This document shows, one piece after another, positions 24,610 to 36,684 of a DNA stretch of 64,000 nucleotides. Each line of letters opens with the position of its first letter. Positions within the stretch are counted from its first letter, which is position 1. Below the pieces are notes generated by a model. That model saw nothing but the letters and a program-made list of their open reading frames with translations, had not been told where the DNA came from and searched no databases. The position numbers and the translations under genes are program-made. Source of the DNA: Phoronis australis (lineage: Eukaryota > Phoronida > Phoronidae); NCBI GenBank assembly GCA_002633005.1, contig NMRA01000056.1:257165-321164 (forward strand), in the 5' to 3' direction.

Positions 24610-24778
24610 AAAGTTTAATACTTTTCTGCAAATAATGGACAATTTACCAAAAGTTGTTTTATGACATCAACACAATGAAAACCGTGGCTAGTAAACCGAC
24701 TATTTCAGTTTTTTTTTATTTTTTAAAGACATTTGACAAAATAGAATTTCACTTGTCAGCCATTATGTGTGCTAATTT
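24610..24778 (+). repeat. dispersed repeat family A, copy 3
   Basis: Contains AGTTGTTTTATGACATCAAC and the 3' core TTGACAAAATAGAATTTCAC then TTGTCAGCCATTATGTGTGC. It lacks the clearest form of the 5' part. Confidence 0.7.
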
Positions 24779-25212
24779 TTGTTTCACTCACCTCATTTCG
24801 GACATCCCAAATTATTTGTAAAAATAATATTTGACCCTTCACATATTTCCCGCAATGTTATACTTGGTGGGAATTCCTTGTGTCACCTAACTCGCACGCT
24901 TTCAGTTTTGCAGTTCGGAAAACATCATCATCGCAAAGCCCCGTCATTAATTCTAGTATTACACACCTCTTTAACCGTGTTAATAATGTGAGAATATTGC
25001 TTATTGACCTCTTAATTATCATGCCGTTGTAAACATGAGGTGAACAGGGTGTGGGTGAGCGTCACGTCGCGTAATTAAGTCATATGCGCAATGTTTCACC
25101 AAGGATAAGTGCTGACCTGTATTGGGAAAAGCATGAAGTAATTGTTCATTTGGTCACATTGGCAACTTGCAGGTCACATCTCCTTACGTTTTGCACACCG
25201 TTCAACTACAAA

Positions 25213-25510
25213 AGTGCCATCTACACACAGAACGAGTTATTCCTGGAACGAGTTGTCGTTAGGTTTGGAGGCTGTGTAAACCCTATTTGAACGAGTGCAA
25301 CTTTATACCCACTTGTGACAATTTATCGAGGTGGGGTAACTTATTCTAGGGTAACTTGGGCTATTATCTGCTGCCCTTACTGGTTTTGTTTTGCACCTTG
25401 TACTGTGTAGCTATTCACTGTCGTGCACAGAGCGACAACCCCCCCTGTTTACATGCACAACTCCCAAAATTAGAACGTGGTGAACGTTGTAGACAGAAAG
25501 GTGGAGTGTA
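25213..25510. mobile_element. MITE-like element, family E copy 1
   Basis: Aligns over most of its length with 48653-49022: GTGCCATCTACACACAG, GTTATTCCTGGAACGAGTTG, GTGCAACTTTATACCCACTT, GGGGTAACTTATTCTAGGGT and CACAGAGCGACAAC recur in order. In the 48653 copy the ends are inverted repeats, so I infer the same class here. The right boundary is approximate. Confidence 0.6.
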
Positions 25511-25527
25511 CATACTCAGGTTGAAAA

Positions 25528-25560
25528 TGGTGGAGTTGCAACTGGTGGAGTTGCAACTGA
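25528..25560. repeat. 15-base tandem duplication
   Basis: TGGTGGAGTTGCAAC occurs twice in direct succession. Confidence 0.85.
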
Positions 25561-25730
25561 TGTTGGTAGTTTTTGCATTATGTAGAAGTTGTTGAAGACA
25601 TACCGGTGATTATATAGAACTTGGAACTTAAAAGTCAAATGTCAGTTGGCAATTTGTAGATGTGGTACCAAATTTGTATGATATTGTTCACGTGCAGGTC
25701 AAGTGACTGCTGTTTTGTGTTTGACACATT

Positions 25731-25850
25731 TAAACTTCTGTCTACACACAGTTGACAACCCTGTTCCGTGTAAACTTCTGTTTACACACACAGTTGACAA
25801 CCCTGTTCCATGTAAACTTCTGTTTACACACACAGTTGATCCATGTAAAC
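25731..25850. repeat. minisatellite, ~40-42-base unit
   Basis: TAAACTTCTG starts units at 25731, 25771 and 25813, and a shortened unit starts near 25845. Each carries TACACACA, CAGTTGACAACC and CTGTTCC. The short Cys-rich open frames on the - strand come from this repeat and are not genes. Confidence 0.85.
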
Positions 25851-27649
25851 TCTCTCCCTGACAGCTGTTCCCTGTCCATGTTTGTAATATAAACAACCTT
25901 ATAGTGCTGGGAACATGCTGGACACATTACATCTACATTTAGTGTGGCATCACAGTTACTGTTTTGCTCAGGTTTTGTGCTCACTTGACTTCCACTGACG
26001 CGTGTTGATATGCATCAGTAATTCAAGAATTGGCTTCAGGTGGCGCTGTTTCTGGATCATGTAAGTGACTACCTCCTACCAGACTTGCCTAGGCTAATAT
26101 TAGCCTCTGCATTGTGCCATCTGAAAAAATGAAGGTTTTAAATTTCAAAGGTCAGTGCTGAGACCAATATGTTATGCAGTGTTGGCAAAAAACTGGTTCA
26201 GTACATTTATTGAGCCATGTTTTGATGTATTCTTAATGGTGGTGGACAGATGGGATTGAGTTAGAAAAAGTGTTAGTTGTGGAGATTAACTTGTGTATTA
26301 GAAAATTATTTTAATTTAGCACGCATAATAGGATCTACCCATAGAATTTTTTTGTCAAATTTCTCAGCCAAAAATATTTTTTAAATTAGCTTGTCTTCAT
26401 TCTTAGCATAGTCTGAGCTGAACAGTTGTCATAAAACAAAATGTGGAACGTAACACTACATGGTTATGAGCCCCCAAGGTACGTCATTAGTGCAAAGGTC
26501 ACCTATTTGCAGAATTTTTTTGTTTTCACATTTACGAGTTGTCAGTGAATACAACTGCACTTTGCTTAGTATAGATGATGTTCAAATAACATTGTCGTTA
26601 AGTTCCTGCTATATATTAGCATAGTTAGGAGCATGCAAATATGTCTTTAAAATTATCTAGGACCTTAGTAAACAACCTCAACTCCAAGTCAAGTATCGAA
26701 AAAATATGCTTTGTCAACCATTAAGAGTATATATTTTCTGAAAGTACGAAGATTGGGGATTCTAAAAGTATTATCCTTACTACTGTGTCTTTATTATTGT
26801 CATGTGACCACATTTTTAAGTCAAATTTTCATGTACAAGAAAGGTACATTGATAGGAAAATACCCCTGCCAATTTTATTAAAGCTTTTTTTTTAAATGAA
26901 AACTTTATGTTATGTCTCAAGACGCTATAAGGAATTTTTTTATTCACTTCGTTCATGTTTATGCTAAATTTAGTCTCAAAACACAAGGCGTTTTTTTAAA
27001 AAAAATAGCTCGGTCCCGCAAAAACTAGGCATTTGAATAGTTGACAAAGCAAAGTTTTTTGATATTTGACTTAGAGTTCAGTTGAGGTCATTGATGAAGG
27101 TCTCACATTATCTTAAGTAAATAAGCTTGTGACCTTACAATTTTCAAAATGACCACCTCTCGGGGATTGTATGGAAGCGGTGGGGTGTTGATTTTGGTAA
27201 TTATTACCCATAATTCTCACCACTTCCTTAGTAAACCATGCTTTCTACCCATGAGTGTCTGCTGAACGTCTCGTGTTGTTACTCGTTTGTATTCCCTATC
27301 ACCTAAGGTCAGCTCAGTTGTACCAGGATTGAAAAATAACGCTATTAGTTTGAGCTCCTGCCCTGCACACAAGTTCAGTAAGAGCCCTTAAGTTTAGGAC
27401 AATAACAATTGTTAAAATTGGTATTTTCATATTTTTCAAAGGTTTTTCGTTGCTCTATTGCAACTACACAACATATTTATTTTTTTAATGAATAATTTGA
27501 AAAAGTGAAATTCCTCTTAACCTCCACACCCCACTGCCATAAAATATTGAATTGTGAACAGAATAATGCTTAATGTAACATGCAAATTAACTGTCACGGT
27601 GAGGGCATGGACTTTCTAACATGCATGGGATGACAGGGCTGTCCCAGAA

Positions 27650-27888
27650 TAGAGCGACACTCAATCTAGCTGGATTTACCCACAATACCATAACCATTCA
27701 TCAGGCAAATTTGCTGCCTCATTTTCATGTCACTGAAGTTCCACATGTTATTTGTTACTGATTCTTTACAAGTTTTTCTCGATTGCATTACTCTATTTGT
27801 CCTTAGAATGCCAGCGAAGTATTACTGTTGTGCTGTGGGCTGCAACTTCGACGTGAGAAAGTTTGATAAATTGGACAAATACCCGTGA
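27650..27888 (+). pseudogene. transposon 5' end with THAP-like N-terminus, copy 1
   Basis: From 27808 the frame reads ATG then PAKYYCCAVGCNFD and continues RKFDKLDKYP to a TGA at 27886. A start followed by C-x3-C with GCN recalls the first cysteine pair of THAP-type C2CH zinc fingers, which head many invertebrate transposases. The rest of the finger is missing. Upstream DNA (CATGTTATTTG, GATTGCATTACTC-like and other blocks) aligns with 50670-50810, so the repeat extends into the 5' region of the element. Read as a broken transposon start, not a host gene. The THAP assignment is tentative. Confidence 0.4.
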
Positions 27889-28299
27889 ATACGTGATCTA
27901 AAATGCTTCATCTTCCCAACTCCAATTAGAGACGAGAAATGTGCCTGATTTCCAAAATGAGATCAATCGATTTGTTATGTCCTCGACAAAGGAGGAGAGT
28001 ACTGTCGCTGTGTAATCCTGGATGGCCTTTAATTTGGTTATTATAGTGGAGTTTGACTTCACTGTAAAAGAGAACACCCATCTTGTCTTCTGTGGCATTG
28101 TTGACTCTGGAATTGGATAGATCTGGGTTTGACAAGAGATTAAAAACTGATAAGTTGATAGACATGGTGAGGTCACAGGAAAAAGGGCTTGTATCAATTT
28201 ATCTGTTGCTATCAGAACTGAGTTTATATGAGAAGCAACATTTCACCAGGCATTAGATTCTCTTGGCTATTCATGATTTGTGTTGTGAAAGCACTGGAC

Positions 28300-28630
28300 T
28301 CGGTAAGTGTATGGTTATGTGTAGGACCCTTGGAAACATGCATAATTTGGCTAACTTAGGAACATCATATCGCCTCAGAAAGGGCTGATTGAATTCATGT
28401 GAAACGTTCAGATACTATATTTTATGTTTTATAGTATGTTCTCCAAAACCCAGTTAGGAATCATTTTTAAAATGTTCCAATTTTGCACGAGGCCTCATTG
28501 AAAACTAGGACATTGTGATTTTTATGAAAAAAATTCTGAACTTGCATCAAAGGAAAAATATTTTTGAAAACTGTAACGTCGATTTTGAGATCTGATCTTG
28601 AACAATTACTTCAAATAAAATTTAACCTAA
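28300..28630 (+). repeat. dispersed repeat family B, copy 2
   Basis: Partner of 8800-9110 in direct orientation. It runs directly into the satellite-like block that starts near 28640. Confidence 0.6.
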
Positions 28631-28639
28631 CCTTATTAT

Positions 28640-29660
28640 TGATACCCTTGTTTTCCTGTCAATAGATGGTCAAAAGTCAAATTCCTGAGGTCCTCCACTG
28701 CTATATCTCCAAAACCACTTTTTTGGATGGTCATGAAATTAATTTTTACATACATGTTCCTATCAATGGTTGAGCCGACTTCTGATATGTTCCCTTGCAG
28801 CAATTTTATTTTGCTACGTTTGCCTCTATATCTTTGGTTTTGAAGACTGATTTTCAGGAAATTTCGCAAATAGGTTTCTGTGAAGGTGGTGTCGCCACCT
28901 AGTCGCCATTTTTATAGTTCTCCAGTCTTTGTTGGCAATCGACCTGTCTCTGTCTGCCAAATTACTTTAGGAATGACTATTAAANATTGGTATTTGTGTT
29001 CCTATTCAAGAGAGGACGGCTGTCAATGATTTTCTGGTGGCTCTGACTACTGTGGCGCATCCTAGTGGTAGTTTTGTTTTTTTTGTGTCCGCGGCTGTAT
29101 ATCCCGAACCCCTTGCAGGATCTTTGTTAAATTTGACAATTGTATTTTTATGATAGTGACAATGGGTGATGACGATGACTTTCAGATGATTCCGACTAAC
29201 CACAGTGCCCCCTAGTAGCAATTTTTAAAAACTTTTCCTCTGTATATTTTGGAATTCCTTGGCGGATGCAAATGAAATTTGGCTGATAGATTTCTATAAA
29301 TGAGACGATAATACCTTGTTCCTGTTCAAGTAAAAACAACATGTTGTGCATCATCTGAGCACCCATTTTTATTATTTTTGAGTCTGCTTGTGGCATCCAT
29401 CTCTGTATCATACAAACTTCTCTGAGGATTATTTTGAATTTTTTTTTTGTTCCTGCTGGTAAGAGCATTGCTGATGCTGATTTTCAGATGACTCGGCTAT
29501 TGTGGCACCTCGTAGTGGCAGTTTTGTGTTTTTCTCGACCACGACTGTATGTCTTAAACTTTTAGGAGGAGGAACGTGACAACAAATGGCAATGACTTCC
29601 GTTTACTGTGGTGTCCCCTATTGGCAGTTTTAGCTTTTTACGTTTTCTTGTACTGTATGG
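28640..29660 (+). repeat. satellite-like array, CCCTAGTGGC units, block 1
   Basis: Degenerate tandem units are spaced about 150-165 bases apart, with one shorter spacing near the end. Each has a variant of CCCCCTAGTGGCAGTTTT (near 28895, 29060, 29208, 29508 and 29615), then a variant of GTCTGTATATCTCGAACC, then a TTGAAATTTG-like block, then TGACTTTCAGATGACTC before the next unit. A unit near 29360 is strongly diverged. One N lies at 28985. Open frames here are accidental. Confidence 0.75.
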
Positions 29661-31890
29661 ATATTGTCTAACAACCTCTCATAATGTTCCCTTAAGCATT
29701 GATGGAAATTAGTCATCATTTGAAATATGGAAAAGCTGAATAGTTATGTCTATCTCAATTTAGAGAATTAATACCATTTTCAAAAGGTCTCCGGGTACAG
29801 GAAATGCATTCCGATAGCTTAGCTGAAGAGACTTTAAAGTGATGTCAGTTGTTATGCTTCAGACTTTGACAGTATTCCTTTGGTGTTATTTTCCATTTAA
29901 TTATTTTCTGCCTTCATTCCCTGTGCATCAGTGAACTGGCTGGTTTTGCTCAGCTCTGAATGGGAGGTGTCCATCAGTTAATTACAGGGGTTTCCTCTGT
30001 GGCAAATGCTTCTGTTTACCTTGGCTAATGGTAATGCAGACCACATGCAAGCTTTCACCATAACTTAGCCTCAAGATGTATTGCAAATGGCAGACCCCCA
30101 TGTATGACAGATGTCAATGGGTAGTTTTACAAATATTGTTGCCCATTACTTCCTCTTGGCCTCAGTGTTTCCTGTGAAGTTCACTGACATTAAGTTGTGC
30201 TGGTAAGGTGATTTTTTATACATTGCCAACAAAAATAATTGTTATTAATGGTCATTTTTCAATTTTGTTGTTGAATGCTCAGAACACTGCTAAAATCCTC
30301 AAAATTTTGCAGAATGTAGTGCTGTTTGGTAACAATAGTAAATTTTATTAAGATATTATATTAAAAAATGGGTCGCTGTTATGCTTTGTGGAGAGATTGA
30401 TGTAACAGAATTTCCATTTTCTGCCTTAATTCCTTCTGAATTGAAGATCTTTTTCTGCAAATGCCTATTTATCATGTTGCTAATGCCAACTATTTAGCAG
30501 TATTTTGTGAACTTTGTGGTGGCAATGAACGTGATCATGTTTTTTGTTCAGAAAGCATAACAAGTACTGGTGCGTGGATCGACTGTCGTTATAATTTATA
30601 TTTTGTTATTGCTAATGCAACATGAATGCGTGCTCTCGAGAATCAACTTCCGTATTCACTGTGCAGTGAAATATGTTAGCTGCTGCTAAAGGTTCAGTGA
30701 CCAAGTTGCTTTCTTCTGTCGTAGGCAAATTTAAGAGGTGGGTCCAGAGTGCTGGGCAACCCTTCATAAACTATCATCACTAAAAATGGTGTGGCAACAC
30801 ATTATTTTGTTATCGTGAGCACCTGCTCTTACCAGTTGCATGATATCCTAGATATACCAGCATTTGTGTTACTTAAACACTGGCTATCAGATCATTGGTC
30901 TTGAGTACAACCTGTGGGACTGCCTACTGGAGCTAGCCAACACCAACACTAGAGTGTATTCTCTTACTTGGATCGGGTCAGATTATCTCCACATGTAACC
31001 AGATGTATTTCAGACAAAAAAGCATGGCATTATCTGTTACATCGGGCACCACGAGTTGTGCCAAGACCATTTCTACTGTTCATAACTGGGCTTCCTTTCC
31101 TCTCCTTCCCTTCCTAGTAAACTGTCCCTTTGCCGAACTACTGTTGAGTGGACTTACAAATTGCCTCGATATGTTGTTAGGCGGGTTTGGGTGGGCCGAC
31201 TCATGAACGAGATGGTCTTGCCACGAGGGTGACTGGGAGCAAACGGGTTCACTGGTTCAGATCAGCATCCAGATGCTGAGACATGCAGCGCTACCTTTTG
31301 TTGAGAAATGGAACTACGTTTTCCATATGAAATTCTGCTGTTATTAACTATGGAGCTGAGTTTTGATGTTCATCTTTTTAGTTGTTAGACTTGGAATGCC
31401 TGTTTTGACTTGGTATATTTGCTGCTTCAAGAGTGTTATAAATCAGTTGTTTTTATTTTTTGTTGTGGATTTTGTTTCAAAATTAGTAATGCTTTGTAGT
31501 CTTTTTTCTTGTATTCGTTTTAACACTGGAAATATGAACTTAAAGATATTGAGTACTCTTCATGTAATTTTGTTTATTACTTGAGTACATGGCGTTTCAC
31601 TCTTTGTCAATTTTCCATTGTTTTGAGATCCTGGCAAAAATGGAGTCGTGAAATAATGCAACTTAATATTTTTTTTTTGTTTTCTATGGCTTTTCTATCG
31701 TTGAACTTGATAATTATTCATTTTTCACTTTTATCTTACTTTGAAGTTAGCTTTTTTGACCCACCAATGTAGCGCTCACATTGAGAACTACTCACGAACT
31801 CAGCACTGTCTTATTTTATGGACAAAAATGCATTTTTGGAAATGTCTATTGATGCTTTTTATTACACACGGCACTTTCTGTTTGTTGCAG

Positions 31891-32065
31891 CAGTCAATAT
31901 GAAGAAAGCCAAATATGGACTAGAATGTCTGACCAAGAAGAACGGAGTAACACGAGCCCCACAGTTGACCAAATCGGACACTATATCACCGCCGTCTTCT
32001 ATGCCACGTGTGCTGAGTACAAGTGCACTAAGAATTCCACGGAATAAGTACTCCTTCTGGCAGAG
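31891..32065 (+). CDS. candidate alternative PDE4 5' exon
   Basis: Exon-like segment in the middle of the giant intron. It follows TTTCTGTTTGTTGCAG, a good acceptor, and ends TTCTGGCAGAG|GTTGGT, an acceptable but non-consensus donor. From the ATG at 31899 the frame is open for 55 codons plus two bases (starts MKKAKYGLECLTKK, ends PRNKYSFWQ). This phase 2 end is what the UCR1 exon at 58117 needs; the joint would read [11 protein letters not shown]. It cannot be an in-frame cassette after the exon at 489-674, so it would be a leader exon driven from a separate promoter, probably with a non-coding exon before it. Caution: a second + frame (containing MSDQEERSNTSPTVDQIGHY, ending TAA before the donor) and a - strand frame are also open. 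By hand count that second frame has more purine-first, pyrimidine-third codons. I do not recognise either peptide from memory. Confidence 0.35.
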
Positions 32066-32535
32066 GTTGGTCGCACATTGTATACGGTCAGCGACACCTG
32101 TTGGTTGCAGTGAAACTGATCTTGTGACTGGTGGAATTTTGGAAATCCGCCATCTGCTGTTGTGCTCTGAGAGTTCTGACTTGTAATTGTAGCCTCTGTT
32201 GGTTGATTGTGTTGCCTTGACTGAATGTTCTTTTGAAAATCCACTGATTATAGGCTGATGCTCCATGTTACATCCTTGCCCACTACTACTGCCATCTATT
32301 GGCAGTTAGGGATTTTCTGCTGATATATATAACTGTGGTTTGGTTACATGGGAGTTCTTTGCTAATTTTGCACAGGAATAATGCCTCTAAAATTGTCATT
32401 TTCTACTATTCAAAGTCTGGTTACCTTGCTGTAAAATGTCTCATGGATTCTCCTCTGTGTGGAGCTAGTAAGTTTCTAGTAGCTTAAGTTTCTAGGTCTT
32501 TAGTTTTGTGTGGGAGATTATGTCACATTTCTAGG

Positions 32536-32692
32536 CAATGGCGGATTTAGGGATGGGTCAAGGACGCCATGCCCCCCCCTAAAATTCTCCCAGATTCTAT
32601 GTGGCAGTCTGATGGTGCAAATGTCAGACAGGCAAAGTCCTGGCTACCTGCCCTGTTCCCCCCACCGACTCAAAATCCTGGATCTGCCCCTG
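32536..32692. mobile_element. hAT-like MITE, 157 bases
   Basis: CAATGGCGGATTTAGGGATG at the left is matched in inverse, with mismatches, by AATCCTGGATCTGCCCCTG at the right. Such TGGCGGATCCAGG ends are typical of hAT-type MITEs. CTAGG occurs directly on both sides (32531-32535 and 32693-32697) and may be part of a target duplication; hAT elements normally make eight bases, which I do not see intact. Confidence 0.7.
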
Positions 32693-34278
32693 CTAGGCAT
32701 CATGTAATAAGCCGGTTTGCCGCTATGTTGTGTCACTAGAGAAGTGGCTACATTTTACCATGAATAGTGTAATTGCGCTTGGAAACTTACCTTTCGACGA
32801 AAACATAATTGGTCCTGTCTGTACCCTGGATCATATTGAAACTTGTGCCTTACCACAATATAAAGCCAAAAAGACTACCCCGTCATTAATTTTATACAAG
32901 ATCTTAATTGCCAGGTGAGACATAATTACCTGTTCATGATACACTGCTCCTGCACACTTTGATACTGACAGTTGCATCCCTACCACCTCAAACCTGTATC
33001 TATTGCATTGCATGTTACTGCCATCTATTGGTGGAGAATGGGTATCTGTTGCAGTGGTGAGAATAGCTGTGGTGTTTGTGAGGTGTGAACGAAATGACTG
33101 GAAGTTGCACTGGCACGAATGCATTGTATTTTGTCTCTTAAGATTTTCATGAGATGTCTGTTTTTTGTCATTTGCGTGGTGAAACTATTTGAGCAAACAA
33201 GCAGATAATGTTGAAAATTTTGTGTAGAAGTTTCAGTGATTAGATAAGAGTACAGTATCATAATATTTGACTCGTCATTATGCGATTAATGAAGGTTTCC
33301 GTATGTTCATCATTTGACAAAATCGCCGATAATTTTAGTGAAAAGACTCTGCTTGGACTTTTAGATCCCCGGAATCAACAGTGCCACGACAAGGCAAATA
33401 AAGCAGAGTTGATTCTGGTTTTGACCTCGACTCGTTTTGAGACGTGGCTCTGAGACTAAATATAAAGGAGAAAAAAAACACGAGACCTCCCGCATCTATT
33501 TCAGCCAAGGTATTGTGTTTTGTGAAAAGCTGCACAAAGGCACGTAAGCAAGCTTGGTATGCAAGCTTTCAGACGACTAATTTTCTTAGCGATGAGTAAA
33601 AAAGCCCGTATCATTTCTGCTCATCTCTGGTTGATTTTGTACTTAAAATCATGAACAACTTAAAAACTACCACATCACCGGCTCGATTTTAAAAAATGCA
33701 GACCAGAACCTACTAAACTCTTCTGAAAAGAGCTTTGTCACAACTAGCCACCATAATGTCAAAGTTCTTTCAAACTTAATTGGCAAACCTTGTTTTCATT
33801 AATGATAAAAGATAGTGTTTCAACAAGGATGTCATCATTTCTGCTTAAACTGAAGTTGCCCTAATCCCAAAATCGGAACATTAGGCCTGAAGTTAGACCT
33901 CTACTGATGCTGGTGATTTACACAGGTAGAAAGCAGTGTATATTTTTCATAAGTACAGTCCAATCAATCAACCAGCCTATAGACAATTAACCTTGTTTCA
34001 ACCAGTTTTAATATCATGTGTCAGTGTGCAGGAGTACCCCCTGCTGTCAGTTGTATTAATTAGTGAAAGTTGATAGGCTGGTGGTGATTCACCACTCATT
34101 TATTACCTCACGCTCAACCATTCATACAGGTGACAACACCATGTACTTTTGTCCGAGTGGCTTTCCCTTCTGAAGAAATGAGGTATTGGCCTAGGGTATT
34201 GGAAAACATTTTTAACCTCCCTCAGAAAGTAAAGGAGTCATACTGAGATAAATTCGAAGGATATAAAAGCGAGCGTTT

Positions 34279-34428
34279 CGATGGTGACGCGCCATCTTGT
34301 CCACTCTGTTAGTCGACACCAGGTGATGCGCGTGGCTTGCTTCTGAAGCATCTGCTACGATGCAAGAGGGCCCACGCATGCAACCTGGTGTTGTCGGAAA
34401 GAGTGAATAAAATGGCGGGCTGTCATAG
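34279..34428. mobile_element. long foldback element / hairpin
   Basis: CGCCATCTTGTCCACTCTGT (from 34290) through CGACACCAGGTGATGCGCGT forms a near-perfect inverted repeat with CCACGCATGCAACCTGGTGT through AGAGTGAATAAAATGGCG (to about 34416). Weaker pairing extends outward to 34279 and 34428. The central CTTGC...GATGCAAG also pairs, so nearly all 150 bases fold into one stem. Probably a foldback MITE; a transcribed hairpin is possible. Confidence 0.7.
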
Positions 34429-35215
34429 TTTTGAGTGGCTTAACCTTGTCCAGCAGCTTAGCTTTCGCAGCCATACTAGATGTTTATACTGTTAGTTTCT
34501 GTAAAAATGACTAACAAAAGGAAATCGGTTTGATTGTAGTGTCCTATAAAGTGGAGAGGGCAATGGTACTTTAAATATGCTGGAAAAAATAGTACAGTGC
34601 TAACTTGTGTAGAGTTACCCAGTAATTGCAGGAAAGGTATGGCTGATTATATAATTGTATTATTGGGTAATTGTCGTAGGATATTTTTCATCAATTATTT
34701 TTTCCGTGAATGTTGTCCGAAACTCGCATTTCATGATATTTCAAATCCCATGCCATCCACTTATTTTTGGTTTGCATGGTTAAATGATTTATAGTTGATG
34801 TCATTTGGTCTACTGCCCAGAATTGTAAAATTTTGAATTGAGCACAATCTGTATTTTTTCCTTACCCATGACAAAGTTGTCCAACTCAGAGTTTGAGATC
34901 TTCAAACTGTTCTCAGTGCAATTCTTCTTGAAGATTGACCAATTGCTTCTCGAGAAATTTGAAAGTTCTCTCATTGTTCAGTCTTCTGTAAAACGTCATG
35001 GTCAAGGGGGCATTAAAAACGATAGTGTGTAGGTTTCAGTATTTTGGAAAAAGAAAGATATTAAGGGTATTGATGTTGAATTTGTATTTTTTTGCAAAAA
35101 AAATAAAATTGATTCAAAAATTGAATAGTTGTCAATCCCATCTCTGAAAGTACTTTACCCTTCAGCACTGCTTAGCTCACTTGAATGGTAGCTGACTATG
35201 AAGAACCCAGGCGTG

Positions 35216-35356
35216 CGTTCAGTAGACGCTAGGACCTACGCTAGGACCTAGCTAAAATCTAGTCAAGGTCACGTGTTCTCATTTAAAATACACGGCAATA
35301 TCTCACGTAATCTCGCGAAGTCTTGCTTTTTAGCGAGATCCTAGCGTTACTGAACG
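35216..35356. mobile_element. MITE, copy 2 (GGTCCTAGCG family)
   Basis: CGTTCAGTAGACGCTAGGA at the left and TCCTAGCGTTACTGAACG at the right are inverted copies with one inserted base. The body shares ACGGCAAT.TCTCACGTAAT and AAGTCTTGCTTTTTAG with the copy at 19607-19740. The length of 141 bases is close to the other copy's 134. Confidence 0.8.
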
Positions 35357-36684
35357 GGAGACTGGATACACCAAAGCTTAAACTACCTATTGGCCAAATA
35401 TCACACCACTTCACAAAGAATCTTTGTCAGAATGATGAAGCCAGGTAGTCCTATTGGGGTGATACATTAGTGAAAATTTAAGCAAGAAACTCCGGTGTAG
35501 CTATATATAAAGACTTAGGTCTGCTACTTTACAGCTTTTACGATGGTATGTACAGTAAAAAGTAGGGCTTTAGGTCAATGGAAATGGCATTGTCGGGTCT
35601 GCTCTCTGTTTTTTTAAACTGTCACGGTATTCTTTTTAGTTTCCATATTTTCAAAGAGGTCACTCAATGTCAGCTCAAGTGGATCGCTACCTCTCCTTTT
35701 TATCCAGCGCACGGCGGCCAGTGTCAACTGTTATGGATGTACACTATTCAGCATACTTTTCCGGCTTAAAAACGCTAGCATTGTCACCTGATACCAGCTA
35801 CGAGGGACAGGTTTCAAAAGGAGTTGAGCGCATAACAGAACCTAAATTAGACATCTCTTCCTTGGCCCTAGGTGCAGAGATATTCTATGAAAATGACCAA
35901 AAGTAGCCTGTGATGACTACTAAATTTCAAACAATTAAGGTGTTTTAATCCTGGTTCATAGATTTATGGTGGTGACTGGCGTCTGCTGTTGTACCCCTTG
36001 CGGGATCGTCTGTATTAAAACTGATAAAAAATGCTGGAAAACCATGTCTGAGATCTTCCATAGCGCCAATGTTTTTAAAGGGAATTTTTGTGAAATAGGG
36101 GTACGCTTATTACCTTTTTTGTTTTCTTTCAAGTTAATGCAGTTTTTGTTGATATGTCAATATAGATAGTGGTTGTTATTTCGTAAATTCTTTTGTGAGA
36201 TCTTCATTGTTAGTCCTGTTATTCATATTTGACAATCTGCTGTGTACATTGTGTTGAAAACAGGCAAATTGATTGACTGCCTTATTTGTATTAGTACACA
36301 CAGTAGTGTCTTATCACTGGTATCATACATAACCTTTTGAGACACATCACAGATCATTCAAAATACACTTACAACCACAGTAAACCTGTAAAATCAACAA
36401 TAGGTATCACAACTGAAGTGCCCGAAGCAGAATGTCACTCAGATTTCGTCTGAATATATTATGTCTGTTAAAAGCATGTGTGTCAAATTTGCTTGCAGAT
36501 TGTCAAAATGATTAACAAACTTTTTCCCAAAGGAGCATAGTGTGTCATGAAGGTGTTGAAATAGAAAATCTGTCTTCCTACATTTAAAACTCTTAGCCTG
36601 TGCCAACTTGTCAAATGTTGTGTGTTGGTTTTTAGCATTACCCTGATGCCCTTGTTATTTGCATAGTGTATAAAATAAGGAAAA

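Noticed and set aside
31862-32266. 134-codon frame on the - strand
   Set aside because: It overlaps the + strand exon candidate in codon register with the second open + frame. No motif and no suitable antisense splice sites, though I cannot rule it out fully.
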